Below are positions 42,023-50,037 of a stretch of DNA of 64,000 nt, piece by piece (within the stretch, counting starts at the first letter, position 1; every line of letters starts with the position of its first letter). Origin of the DNA: an uncultured Pelagibacteraceae bacterium. GTDB lineage: Bacteria; Pseudomonadota; Alphaproteobacteria; Pelagibacterales; Pelagibacteraceae. The stretch spans positions 62,001 to 126,000 of the forward strand of contig CACJEC010000001.1 of NCBI GenBank assembly GCA_902592325.1, given 5' to 3'. Position numbers and translations under genes: made by a program. The notes below the pieces were generated by a model. The model saw only the letters and a list, made by a program, of their open reading frames with translations. It was not told the DNA's origin and searched no databases.

Positions 42023-42199
42023 CTATTTTTTTTCAAAGAAGGCTTCATAAACCATCATAAAAATTGCAATACCCATTAAAATATAAACTGGCAATACATC
42101 AAAAAAACCTATCATCGGTGATCTAGTTAATGTAGTGGCGAGACCAACTAAAAAAGCTATCGCAAGTAAAGACCCTAAAAATGTTGTAAACTTTTGCAT
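42023..42199 (-). CDS. Small two-helix membrane protein (58 residues)
   Basis: A short frame, ATG at 42199 to TAG at 42023. Hydrophobic helix one is FLGSLLAIAFLVGLA (residues about 7-21), then TTLTRSPMIGFFDV, then helix two VYILMGIAIFMMVYEAFF (about 38-55), ending in EKK. The ATG lies one base after the amidase stop at 42201, so it looks translationally linked to the amidase/TRAP operon. I do not recognise a family. Its spacing and clean amphiphilic layout argue for a real gene. Confidence 0.65.
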   Translation of the reverse strand: MQKFTTFLGSLLAIAFLVGLATTLTRSPMIGFFDVLPVYILMGIAIFMMVYEAFFEKK

Positions 42200-42200
42200 T

Positions 42201-43526
42201 TTAATTATTACATTCCTTTTCTAACCAATTAGCAACCCCTAAAAATCTATGATCATCATAACGATCGCCAATTAGCTGCACTCCTAAAGGTAAATTATTT
42301 TCACCTTCAAGCAAAGGAAGAGAAATACAAGGAGTCCCTAGATAAGACCAAACTTTATTAAATTCTGCTGTTCCAGTGCTCTTAAGACCTTTAGGCGCAA
42401 CTCCAGGACTAGATGGTGACAGCACTCCATGATAATCCTCAAAAACTTCCTGATAAGACTCATAACTTCTTTTTTTAAAATCAATTGCCTCGGCATATTC
42501 TTTTGCTGAATACTTATTGCCTTTAGCTATAGCCGTTTGCATATATTTGGATAATTTAGATTTATATTTTTTATAATACAAAGCAAAATTGTTAGCTAAA
42601 TCAGTTTCATGAATGATTTGATGATATTTATGAATATCTTTAAAATATGATGGAGTATCAAACACCTCTATATTTTTAAATGATTTTATAAAGTACTCAA
42701 ATGACTCCCTAGATTTTTTATCAATTATTTTCCAATAATCTGACTTATAAAAAATAAATTTTGGTTCATATGAAGGTCCTTTCTTAGTTTCTTCTAAAAT
42801 GTTTTCTGATGAGTAATAAATAGTTGCCGGGTCATGATGATCTTTTTTTATTAAAACTTTTGTTAATAAAGCAACATCCTCAACAGTTCTACCAAAAATA
42901 CCTATATGATCTAATGCATAAGAAGTTCTTAGAACACCATTTCTTGAAATCAAGCCGTAGCTAGGTTTATATCCAACTACACCACAATAGGAAGCTGGTC
43001 TAATAACTGATCCACCTGTTTGTGATCCAATTGAAAGAGGTGTCATTAGTGATGCAACAGAAGCTGCAGATCCACTTGAAGAACCTCCTGGAGTTCGAGA
43101 ATAATCATGAGGATTAGTTGTTTTTGGTGGCCCAAGATATGCTAATTCAGACGTAGTTGTTTTACCCATCACAATTGCCCCTGCTGAATGTAAAAGTTCA
43201 ACTATCTCAGCATTTTGTGAATAAGATTTACCTTTTCTTATCGGTGTGCCGCATTCAGTTGGCATATCTACAGTTCCAATAATATCTTTGATAGCTACAG
43301 GAACTCCATGAAGTGGACCAACTGGTTTTCCTGATCTTCTATGTTCATCAGAATCAGCTGCTTTCTCTAATAAAATTTTTTTATCAAAGTGAGCCCAAGC
43401 TTTTATATCTTTTTCAAATTTATTTATTCTTTCAATATATTGTTCACAAACTTCAATAGATGTTAATTGACCATCTTTAATCTTTGCAGCCATCTCCTCG
43501 ACACTAAGCGAAAATATATCAATCAT
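42201..43526 (-). CDS. Amidase (amidase-signature family)
   Basis: 441 residues with the Ser-Ser-Lys triad: lysine in GVPVAIKDIIGT near 78, the glycine/serine core PGGSSSGSAASVAS near 144-157 and SIGSQTGGSVIRPASYCG near 165-182, where the nucleophilic serine resides. It hydrolyses an amide to acid and ammonia. It lies two bases after the TRAP large permease gene, suggesting that the imported compound or a product is an amide. GatA is another member of this family, but the context and lack of gatB/gatC argue against that. Confidence 0.9.
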   Translation of the reverse strand: MIDIFSLSVEEMAAKIKDGQLTSIEVCEQYIERINKFEKDIKAWAHFDKKILLEKAADSDEHRRSGKPVGPLHGVPVAIKDIIGTVDMPTECGTPIRKGKSYSQNAEIVELLHSAGAIVMGKTTTSELAYLGPPKTTNPHDYSRTPGGSSSGSAASVASLMTPLSIGSQTGGSVIRPASYCGVVGYKPSYGLISRNGVLRTSYALDHIGIFGRTVEDVALLTKVLIKKDHHDPATIYYSSENILEETKKGPSYEPKFIFYKSDYWKIIDKKSRESFEYFIKSFKNIEVFDTPSYFKDIHKYHQIIHETDLANNFALYYKKYKSKLSKYMQTAIAKGNKYSAKEYAEAIDFKKRSYESYQEVFEDYHGVLSPSSPGVAPKGLKSTGTAEFNKVWSYLGTPCISLPLLEGENNLPLGVQLIGDRYDDHRFLGVANWLEKECNN

Positions 43527-43528
43527 TT

Positions 43529-44890
43529 TTAATCAGCAAACAATACTTCTGGTAGCCATAAAGCGATTCCAGGAAACATATACATTAAAAACATTCCAAA
43601 AATAACTATACCCAAAAATGGCATAATACCTCTAAATATTTGCATCAATTCTACGTTAGTTTTTTGAACTCCTTTTAGGTAATAAGCCGACATTGCCATA
43701 GGAGGAGTTAAAAAAGAAGTTTGTAAATTAAGAGCAATTAACATAGCAAAGAAATATGGATTGACATCAAATATTTCTAATAATGGTAAAAATATTGGAA
43801 CAAATATTATTAAAATTTCAGTCCACTCTAAAGGCCATCCTAAAAGAAAAATTATTATTTGTGTTATTACCAAAAACTGCCACGTAGTTATATTGATTGA
43901 TGTAAAGAAATGTTCAAATACTTCATGCCCTCCTAAATAAGAAAAGACAGAAGAAAAAGTCCATGATCCAATAAATAACCACATAATCATAGCTGTCGTT
44001 TTTGCAGTTAAAAAAACTGATTCTTTAAAATTCTGCCATTTTAGTGTTTTATAAAACCAAGATAAAAGAATTGCACCAAATGCCCCTGCTGCCGCAGCTT
44101 CAGCCGGAGTAGCAATCCCAGCTAGGATTGTTCCTAGAACCAACATAATTAAACCAAATAAAGGCACAAAAGAAACTAATACTTCTTTTAAAATTTCTGC
44201 TCTTGGTGGAATATCCTCAGCTGGAGGCCTTGGAGCTATTGAAGGATTAAGCCATGCTCTAAAAACTGCATATGCAATATATAATCCTGCTAGCATTAAA
44301 CCTGGAAAAATTGCGGCTGCAAATAATCTTAGTGGTGATAATTGTGCTATTACAGAATAAACAATTAGCATAATACTAGGTGGAATTAAAATTCCCAAAC
44401 AACCGCCAGCACAAATTATTCCTGATGCAAATTTCTTATCATATCCTGCTTTAACCATTGCCGGCCAAGCAAGTAAACCCATCAAAGTTACCACTGCTCC
44501 GATAATTCCTGTTGCAGTAGAAAATAAAGTGCAAGTTATTAATGCGGCTACTGCCATTGATGCTGGTAACCTATGCGCTGCAAGTCTTATAGCAAAAAAT
44601 AATTTAGCAACAATTCCTGCTCTCTCAACCAAATATCCCATGAATAAGAAAAGTGGCACCGCAGTTAATACGTTATTATCCATGACGGTATAAGTATTTT
44701 TAACAAACAAAGAAAATATTCTGTTATCAAAAAGATGATCCATTAAAACTGGATCGTAATAAGCATAATATCCAAAACCTATTCCCATTGCCATTAAAGT
44801 AAACGCTATTGGAAAGCCAAGAAGGACAGCAAATAAAAACACACCCATCATTAAAATAGCTACCTCAGGATTTGTAAGACTAAACAGCAT
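43529..44890 (-). CDS. dctM: TRAP transporter large permease, DctM family (system 2)
   Basis: 453 residues with about 12 hydrophobic segments. Landmarks: LLGFPIAFTLMAMGIGF near 25, TATGIIGAVVTLMGLLAWPAM near 125-145, CAGGCLGILIPPSIMLIVYS near 160-180, GIATPAEAAAAGAFGAILLSW near 260. It overlaps dctQ by 11 bases. Sodium-driven uptake with DctQ and DctP of the same operon. Confidence 0.96.
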   Translation of the reverse strand: MLFSLTNPEVAILMMGVFLFAVLLGFPIAFTLMAMGIGFGYYAYYDPVLMDHLFDNRIFSLFVKNTYTVMDNNVLTAVPLFLFMGYLVERAGIVAKLFFAIRLAAHRLPASMAVAALITCTLFSTATGIIGAVVTLMGLLAWPAMVKAGYDKKFASGIICAGGCLGILIPPSIMLIVYSVIAQLSPLRLFAAAIFPGLMLAGLYIAYAVFRAWLNPSIAPRPPAEDIPPRAEILKEVLVSFVPLFGLIMLVLGTILAGIATPAEAAAAGAFGAILLSWFYKTLKWQNFKESVFLTAKTTAMIMWLFIGSWTFSSVFSYLGGHEVFEHFFTSINITTWQFLVITQIIIFLLGWPLEWTEILIIFVPIFLPLLEIFDVNPYFFAMLIALNLQTSFLTPPMAMSAYYLKGVQKTNVELMQIFRGIMPFLGIVIFGMFLMYMFPGIALWLPEVLFAD

Positions 44891-45467
44891 TTTCTTTATC
44901 TTCCTTTTGCGAAGTTCTCATTAATAGTTGCTCTGTCTCTTCTGCCACAACTATTCTAGCAGGCCATTGGCCAGATTTTATACACAGTATTGATCTAAAA
45001 ACTTCACTTATTCCTTGAATAATTAACATGATACCCGCAGCAGGTATCATAGATTTAACCATATAAATTTGAATTTGAGCAGGACTGCTCCAACTAGTTT
45101 CTTTTATTTTCCAAGCTTGAGCTGCGTACTCATAACCGTAAAAAGCCAAAGCTATAACACCAGGAAAAAAGAAAATAAAATAAAGTACTAAATCTATCCA
45201 AGCCTGAGTTCTTTGACTGAATAATCTATAAATTACATCACCTCTTACATGAGCTTCTGTTGCTAAGCAATATGCACCTGACATCATTAGAATTGCCCCA
45301 TACATCTGCATGCTAAAGTCAAAATTCCATAGAGTAGGGGCATTAAAAACATATGCCATCACTACTTCATAAACTGTTCCTCCCATTAAAATAACAATAC
45401 ACCAAGAAAAAGCTTTGCCCATTGATGTGCTAAGAGTATCTGCGAATTTAATGTAAGATGTGATCAT
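44880..45467 (-). CDS. dctQ: TRAP transporter small permease, DctQ family (system 2)
   Basis: 195 residues, four hydrophobic segments. Landmarks: WNFDFSMQMYGAILMMSGAYCLA near 43-65 and EAHVRGDVIYRLFSQRTQAW near 67-86, then ETSWSSPAQIQIYMVKSMIPAAG. It follows dctP across a strong terminator-like hairpin. Its length and sequence differ clearly from the DctQ of system 1. Confidence 0.93.
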   Translation of the reverse strand: MITSYIKFADTLSTSMGKAFSWCIVILMGGTVYEVVMAYVFNAPTLWNFDFSMQMYGAILMMSGAYCLATEAHVRGDVIYRLFSQRTQAWIDLVLYFIFFFPGVIALAFYGYEYAAQAWKIKETSWSSPAQIQIYMVKSMIPAAGIMLIIQGISEVFRSILCIKSGQWPARIVVAEETEQLLMRTSQKEDKENAV

Positions 45468-45497
45468 AATTTAAGAATTATATTAAATTTAAGTAAA

Positions 45498-45527
45498 AAA
45501 AAAGGGGGTTTTTACACCCCCTTTTTT
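45498..45527 (-). terminator. Terminator/attenuator hairpin between dctP and dctQ (system 2)
   Basis: A 12-pair stem, AAAAAAGGGGGT with its complement, and a six-base loop (45510-45515). On the minus strand it lies 18 bases after the dctP stop and is followed by a T run (complement of the As from 45495). It looks like an intrinsic terminator, yet dctQ-dctM follow in the same direction, so partial read-through is expected. Confidence 0.9.
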
Positions 45528-45544
45528 AAATTTTTTAAAGTTAA

Positions 45545-46699
45545 TTAAATTTTAACTTTCGCAATTGGACCAAACTCATTTTCATAAGCTAATTTGTAGT
45601 TCGGTTGATTCATCAACAGATACTTCATTGTTCTCTTAGCATATGCTTTCTGAGACGCTATAATTTTCTTGAAGAAAGGGTCTTTCCCAGAAAATTCAGC
45701 AACTATTTTATCCCAACCTTTTAACTGTTCAGCTAAAATAGCATCAGAAGTTTGGTAAACATTAACCTTATGCTCATTCATCAATTTACCTAAGTCAGTT
45801 GAATATCTAACTAAAGCTTTGAAATAGTTATCTGAGTTTGCAGCGTAAGCAGCATTTTTCAAGATAGCTTGGTGAGCAGGTGAAAGGCTATTGTATCTTT
45901 TTTTGTTCACCGGTATCTCAAACATTTCTTGAGATTGGTGGAAACTACCTAAGTGATAGTGTTTAGATACATCTTGCATTCCAAACTGAGAGTCTGATGT
46001 TGGGTTGTTAAACTCTGCAGCATCAATCAAACCAGTTTTCATAGCTGGTTGAATTTCACCACCTGGTAATTGTCTTACAACCATTCCCATAGCAGTTAAA
46101 ACGTTAGTCGCTAAACCAACTGTTCTATACTTCATACCTTTAACATCAGATACTTTTGTTACGTTCTTTTTAAACCAACCAAAAGGTTGTGCTGGCATTG
46201 GCATATGAAAGAATCCAATATAATCGAATCCAACTGAAGCTACTGCTTCTTCATACAGTTTTCTTCCTCCACCATACTCCATCCATCCCATAACTTCTTG
46301 AGATGACATTCCGTATGAAGGACCTGTACCAAAAAGTGAAGCTGCAGCATTTTTACCATACCAATATGCTGTCACCCAGTGACCCATATCAAGGTTTCCA
46401 TCACTTACCGCTGCACCAATTTCAGAAGTTTTTACGACTGAACCAACTGGCTGAAGATCTATTTTTAAAGAACCTCCAGACATATCGCTAACCATCTTTG
46501 CATAATCTCCTGCCATTTCAAAAAAGATGTTAGCGCCTGATGGCCAAGCTGCTTGCATCTTTAATGTAACTGGAGCTGCATGCGCAATGTTAGGCATTGC
46601 AACTGTAGCAGCTGCAACTGCACCAGCTTTAGCTGCAGTTTTAAAGAACTTACGTCTTGAAGATGTTTTAACCTTCAATGATTTATTTTCTTTTGTCAT
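45545..46699 (-). CDS. dctP: TRAP transporter substrate-binding protein, DctP family, Tat-type signal (system 2)
   Basis: 384 residues. The N-terminus has a twin-arginine signal (SSRRKFFKTAAKAGAVAAAT, about 13-32), so it is exported folded, unlike the Sec-type receptor of system 1. The receptor domain shows LKMQAAWPSGANIFFE, ASLFGTGPSYGMSSQEVMGW near 115-135, MKYRTVGLATNVLTAMG and MKTGLIDAAEFNNPTSD near 218. This is the TRAP branch that includes 2-oxoacid receptors (TakP); the substrate is probably a carboxylate. A GAGGAG ribosome-binding site precedes the ATG. Confidence 0.94.
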   Translation of the reverse strand: MTKENKSLKVKTSSRRKFFKTAAKAGAVAAATVAMPNIAHAAPVTLKMQAAWPSGANIFFEMAGDYAKMVSDMSGGSLKIDLQPVGSVVKTSEIGAAVSDGNLDMGHWVTAYWYGKNAAASLFGTGPSYGMSSQEVMGWMEYGGGRKLYEEAVASVGFDYIGFFHMPMPAQPFGWFKKNVTKVSDVKGMKYRTVGLATNVLTAMGMVVRQLPGGEIQPAMKTGLIDAAEFNNPTSDSQFGMQDVSKHYHLGSFHQSQEMFEIPVNKKRYNSLSPAHQAILKNAAYAANSDNYFKALVRYSTDLGKLMNEHKVNVYQTSDAILAEQLKGWDKIVAEFSGKDPFFKKIIASQKAYAKRTMKYLLMNQPNYKLAYENEFGPIAKVKI

Positions 46700-46713
46700 T
46701 ATTTCTCCTCTAC

Positions 46714-46727
46714 TAGTTAATTAACTA
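46714..46727. promoter_or_regulatory. 14-base perfect palindrome upstream of dctP (system 2)
   Basis: TAGTTAATTAACTA, 14 bases before the dctP ATG at 46699 and just ahead of its ribosome-binding site. It could be an operator for a dimeric regulator acting at or just after the transcription start. AT-only half sites make a chance origin possible. Confidence 0.4.
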
Positions 46728-46825
46728 ATGAATTTAAACATAGTTTCTCATTAGAGTCTTGAAAAAAAATCACGCATAATAAAATGCTTAATTAAAAATG
46801 TTTTCTACTATAAGTTGAAACTAGT

Positions 46826-47167
46826 TTATTCTGGTAACTTTAGTTGTACAGATATTTTAGAATACCATTCAGAAACATTTAAAATTTGATCCTCCGTCAA
46901 CATTTGAGCAATTAAACTCATTTGTGGATGATTAATCTTTCCAGATTTATAATCTTTTAATTTAACAACTAAATAATCTTTATTCTGAGCAAAAATATTA
47001 GGAACTAAGGCTGAATTTCCACCTGAAGCTGCTCGACCATCTATTCCATGGCATGCTGCACAAATAGTTTTAGCAACTTCTTTGCCAAGTCCTAAATCAT
47101 TAGATGAAGAAATATTAGGAAAAAAAAGAAAAATGATAAAAAATTTAATTAAAAAATTTTTTTTCAT
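46826..47167 (-). CDS. Periplasmic cytochrome c (class I)
   Basis: 113 residues with a signal peptide (MKKNFLIKFFIIFLFFPNISS) and one heme c site, CAACH near residues 36-40 within AKTICAACHGIDG. The distal methionine is probably in HPQMSLIAQMLTEDQI near 80-90. It is a small soluble electron carrier, matured by the Ccm system encoded at 55534-59644. Position two genes after the PQQ-type sugar dehydrogenase suggests that it accepts electrons from that enzyme (inference). Confidence 0.92.
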   Translation of the reverse strand: MKKNFLIKFFIIFLFFPNISSSNDLGLGKEVAKTICAACHGIDGRAASGGNSALVPNIFAQNKDYLVVKLKDYKSGKINHPQMSLIAQMLTEDQILNVSEWYSKISVQLKLPE

Positions 47168-47565
47168 TAATTCATCATAGTAAAGCTGATTATAGTTATT
47201 GCCTCAATAAGTTTAGCTTCACCTTCTTTCAATTTTCCTGCATCACATAATGCTTTGCCCTCATCTTTAAGCTTTTTTATCTTTTTTAATTTTTCCTCTG
47301 TATATTTGTACTGTTTTTTTCCATAAGCTCGCTCAGATTCTTTCCAAATTGACTTTTGATAATATTTACAAAGATAATCTTTTGAATTTAAATAAGCATT
47401 ATATTCCTCTTCTGTCATACATTTGCTTTCTCTTATTTGTTTAAATTCTCCATCTTGAGTCCATTTAGAAAATCCTGAACAAATTTTTTGATCACTTTCC
47501 GTCGAAGCAAAAGAAGTTGAATTAAATAAAAAACTTAAAAAAAATAAAATAATAAATTTTTTCAT
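47167..47565 (-). CDS. Secreted cysteine-containing protein of unknown function
   Basis: No family recognised. About 132 residues after choosing ATG 47565, which has a GAGGG site (47574-47578) and starts a signal peptide (MKKFIILFFLSFLFNSTSFA). The mature part has four cysteines (KICSGF, SKCMTE, YLCKYY, ALCDAG) and a lysine-rich middle (KYTEEKLKKIKKLKDEGK). It lies between the sugar dehydrogenase and cytochrome c genes and overlaps the latter by one base, so a role in that periplasmic redox pathway is plausible but unproven. Confidence 0.75.
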   Translation of the reverse strand: MKKFIILFFLSFLFNSTSFASTESDQKICSGFSKWTQDGEFKQIRESKCMTEEEYNAYLNSKDYLCKYYQKSIWKESERAYGKKQYKYTEEKLKKIKKLKDEGKALCDAGKLKEGEAKLIEAITIISFTMMN

Positions 47566-47573
47566 AATATTTT

Positions 47574-47578
47574 CCCTC
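47574..47578 (-). promoter_or_regulatory. Shine-Dalgarno GAGGG deciding the start at 47565
   Basis: Purine-rich site eight bases before the ATG at 47565 on the minus strand. The earlier ATG at 47580 would place this sequence inside the coding region. Confidence 0.6.
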
Positions 47579-47592
47579 ATGTTTATATTAAA

Positions 47593-47626
47593 AAAAAGGA
47601 CCAGTTTTATTTAACCGGTCCTTTTT
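47593..47626 (-). terminator. Terminator hairpin after the PQQ-type dehydrogenase gene
   Basis: Arms AAAAAGGACCAGTT and AACCGGTCCTTTTT pair at 13 of 14 positions with a six-base loop (47607-47612). On the minus strand it lies 13 bases after the stop at 47640 and ends in a T run. Downstream genes on the same strand (start 47565) follow after 28 bases, so it may attenuate rather than end transcription. Confidence 0.9.
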
Positions 47627-47639
47627 ATCAATTTATTGA

Positions 47640-48938
47640 TTAACTAGGGCTGTTATAAGTTATTCTGTATATAACCCCAGCCTTGTCATCAGATACTAAT
47701 AATGATCCATCAACATATTGTTGAACATCAACAGGTCTACCCAAGTAAGTACCCATTTCAGTCATCCAACCTTCTGCAAAAGGTTCTGTTTTCTTTGCAT
47801 TTCCTTTTGAGTCTAAGTATGTAACCATAACTCTAGCACCTCTAGGTTTAATTGCATTCCAAGAACCATGTTGAGCACTAAAGATTGCATTATGATATTT
47901 TTTTGGAAACATGGTTCCAGTGTAAAACATCATTCCCAAGTCTGCAGCATGTGCAATCATCTCAACTTGAGGTTTGCAATAATTGTCTGCATATGCTTTA
48001 GGAATTTTTTTGTCTTTATACTCGTTTGTTCTTACTTCACCACCACCAGTATAAGGATGTCCATACCAAACATTTGGTCCTAATGCACAAGCCTTATTTA
48101 GTTCACCTGGAGGAGTTTCATCGCCCATACCATCAACTTGGTTATCTGTGAACCATAGAGACCCATCTTTTGGATTAAAAGCATGTCCAACTGAATTTCT
48201 TATTCCAATTGCAACAACTTCTCTTTCCAATTTACCAGGGAATCTATTAAATCTAATCATTCCACCAATTCCAACTTGATCATAAAGAGGATATTTATCA
48301 GGACCCGCTACATTAAATGGTTGACCCAAACTAACATATAATTTGTTATCTTTTGGTCCGATCGCGCAAACTCTTGCTGTGTGATTATATGACTCTTCCT
48401 CTACTGGAATCAAATCGCCTTGATCGATTATTGGTATAGCTACAGTATCAGGACTTTCCATGAAATACTCTGCTGCAGGAAACCATAACACTCTATTTCT
48501 CTCAGCAATATACAAGTGTCCATCAGCTGAATAACAAGGACCATTAGGAATATCAAATGTCACTGTTGGAGCAAATTGCTCAACTGTGTCTGCAACATTG
48601 TCCATATCCCTATCAGTTGCTTGCCACACTCTTGTTTTTCTTGTTCCAATCCAAACAGTACCTTTGTTTCTACTGACTGCCATGTGTCTAGCATCAGGAG
48701 CTACAGCAAAGATTTCTATTTTAAATCCTTGAGGCATTTTAATTTTTGGCAGGATATTCTTCTCTATATTTTTTCTATATTTTGTATTCTGATCAATAAC
48801 ATCAGCTACAACATCAATTCCTGTTTTTTTAAAACTACTAAGTTTCTTAATAGCTTCTTCGTCACCAGCTGAATTAGCACTAGTGAATACGAAAACAGTA
48901 AAAAACAAAGAAGATAATAAAGTTAGTATTTTTTTCAT
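47640..48938 (-). CDS. PQQ-dependent sugar dehydrogenase (sorbosone dehydrogenase-like)
   Basis: Periplasmic beta-propeller enzyme, 432 residues with a signal peptide (MKKILTLLSSLFFTVFVFTSA). Landmarks of the L-sorbosone/soluble glucose dehydrogenase family: GIRNSVGHAFNPKDGSLWFTD near 247-267, GDETPPGELNKA, YGHPYTGGG, and FSAQHGSWNAIKPRGARV near 355-372. It would oxidise an aldose or aldehyde with PQQ and pass electrons to a cytochrome c such as 46826-47167. No PQQ synthesis genes are in this window. A GGAGGT site (48944-48949) precedes the ATG. Confidence 0.9.
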   Translation of the reverse strand: MKKILTLLSSLFFTVFVFTSANSAGDEEAIKKLSSFKKTGIDVVADVIDQNTKYRKNIEKNILPKIKMPQGFKIEIFAVAPDARHMAVSRNKGTVWIGTRKTRVWQATDRDMDNVADTVEQFAPTVTFDIPNGPCYSADGHLYIAERNRVLWFPAAEYFMESPDTVAIPIIDQGDLIPVEEESYNHTARVCAIGPKDNKLYVSLGQPFNVAGPDKYPLYDQVGIGGMIRFNRFPGKLEREVVAIGIRNSVGHAFNPKDGSLWFTDNQVDGMGDETPPGELNKACALGPNVWYGHPYTGGGEVRTNEYKDKKIPKAYADNYCKPQVEMIAHAADLGMMFYTGTMFPKKYHNAIFSAQHGSWNAIKPRGARVMVTYLDSKGNAKKTEPFAEGWMTEMGTYLGRPVDVQQYVDGSLLVSDDKAGVIYRITYNSPS

Positions 48939-49068
48939 TATTTACCTCCGCTTTCTTTTGTTTGTTAATACATTGATTTAATTACAAGATGTCGCACCCT
49001 GCAAGGATTTAAAAATAAGATTTTATAATAATTATTTTAATTAATACTATTAAGAGTTGTATAAATTT

Positions 49069-50022
49069 TTAGTTAACTTTATTTTTACATTTTCCAGTTT
49101 TGAAAAATTCGTCAATATTATCGATTGCGAGGTTTGCCATAGCTATTCTAGTGTCTTTAGTGGCACTTCCAAGATGAGGTAAAATAAAAGCAGACTTAAT
49201 TTTCATATAACCTGGATTTAAATTTGGTTCGTTTTTATAAACATCAAGACCTACGGCATATATTTTTCTTCTATTCAAAGCATCAATCAAAGCTTCATCA
49301 TCAACAATATCACCTCTTGCTACATTTGTAATGACAGCACCTTTAGGAAAATATTCAACAGTCTCTTTATTAATCATATTTTCTGTCTCTTTTGTTGCGG
49401 GACAACAAATAGATAAGACATCAGAAACTGAAAAAAGACTTTTTACATTATCATGATAAATTGCACCATCAGCTTTTTCATCATTTAATTTCGATCTATT
49501 ATGATAATGAATTATCATACCTAATGATTTGGCAATCTTAGCAATCTTTTGTCCTATTCGTCCCATACCTAAAATTCCTAACCTTGTTCCTGTTAATTGT
49601 TTACCTATTAAATAATCTGCTGACCATTTCCATCCGCCTTCTTTTGCAGATTCTATTCCCTCTGCAGCTCTCCTACATGCTCCTAATATTAAAAGTACTC
49701 CAATTTCTGCAGTAGCATCTGATAAAACTTCGGGAGTATTTGTTACTATAATTCCTCTTTTCTTCGCTGCATCTAAATCAATATTTCCAAATCCAACAGC
49801 AAAATTTGAAATAATTTTTATAGTATTAGGCAGCTTATTAATTGTTTCTTTATCAAGTTTTTCTGTTAATGATGATAAAATTCCATCACAGCCTTGGCTC
49901 ATTTCAATTATTTTGGATTGAGAATATAGCTCATCATTATTATTAAATATTGGATCAAAAGTTTTTGAAGCTTTATCCTCACTTTCTTTAATCAATTTTC
50001 TTGTAATTAAAATTTTTTTCAT
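49069..50022 (-). CDS. D-2-hydroxyacid dehydrogenase (glyoxylate/hydroxypyruvate reductase-like)
   Basis: NAD(P)-dependent, 317 residues. NAD motif GILGMGRIGQKIAKIAKSLG near 150-169; catalytic Arg in NVARGDIVDDEALIDAL near 236, Glu in VYKNEPNLNPGY near 263, His in LPHLGSATKDTRIAM near 283. Sequence is closest in style to GyaR glyoxylate reductases. It lies 15 bases downstream of a GlcD-like oxidase gene, so glycolate/glyoxylate interconversion is the likely context. Confidence 0.92.
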   Translation of the reverse strand: MKKILITRKLIKESEDKASKTFDPIFNNNDELYSQSKIIEMSQGCDGILSSLTEKLDKETINKLPNTIKIISNFAVGFGNIDLDAAKKRGIIVTNTPEVLSDATAEIGVLLILGACRRAAEGIESAKEGGWKWSADYLIGKQLTGTRLGILGMGRIGQKIAKIAKSLGMIIHYHNRSKLNDEKADGAIYHDNVKSLFSVSDVLSICCPATKETENMINKETVEYFPKGAVITNVARGDIVDDEALIDALNRRKIYAVGLDVYKNEPNLNPGYMKIKSAFILPHLGSATKDTRIAMANLAIDNIDEFFKTGKCKNKVN

Positions 50023-50037
50023 AAAACTTTTTTCCTT

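Noticed and set aside
46741-46822. Inverted TAGTTTC / GAAACTA pair flanking the dctP upstream gap
   Set aside because: Seven-base arms about 70 bases apart in AT-rich DNA are expected by chance, and the pair shows no further structure.
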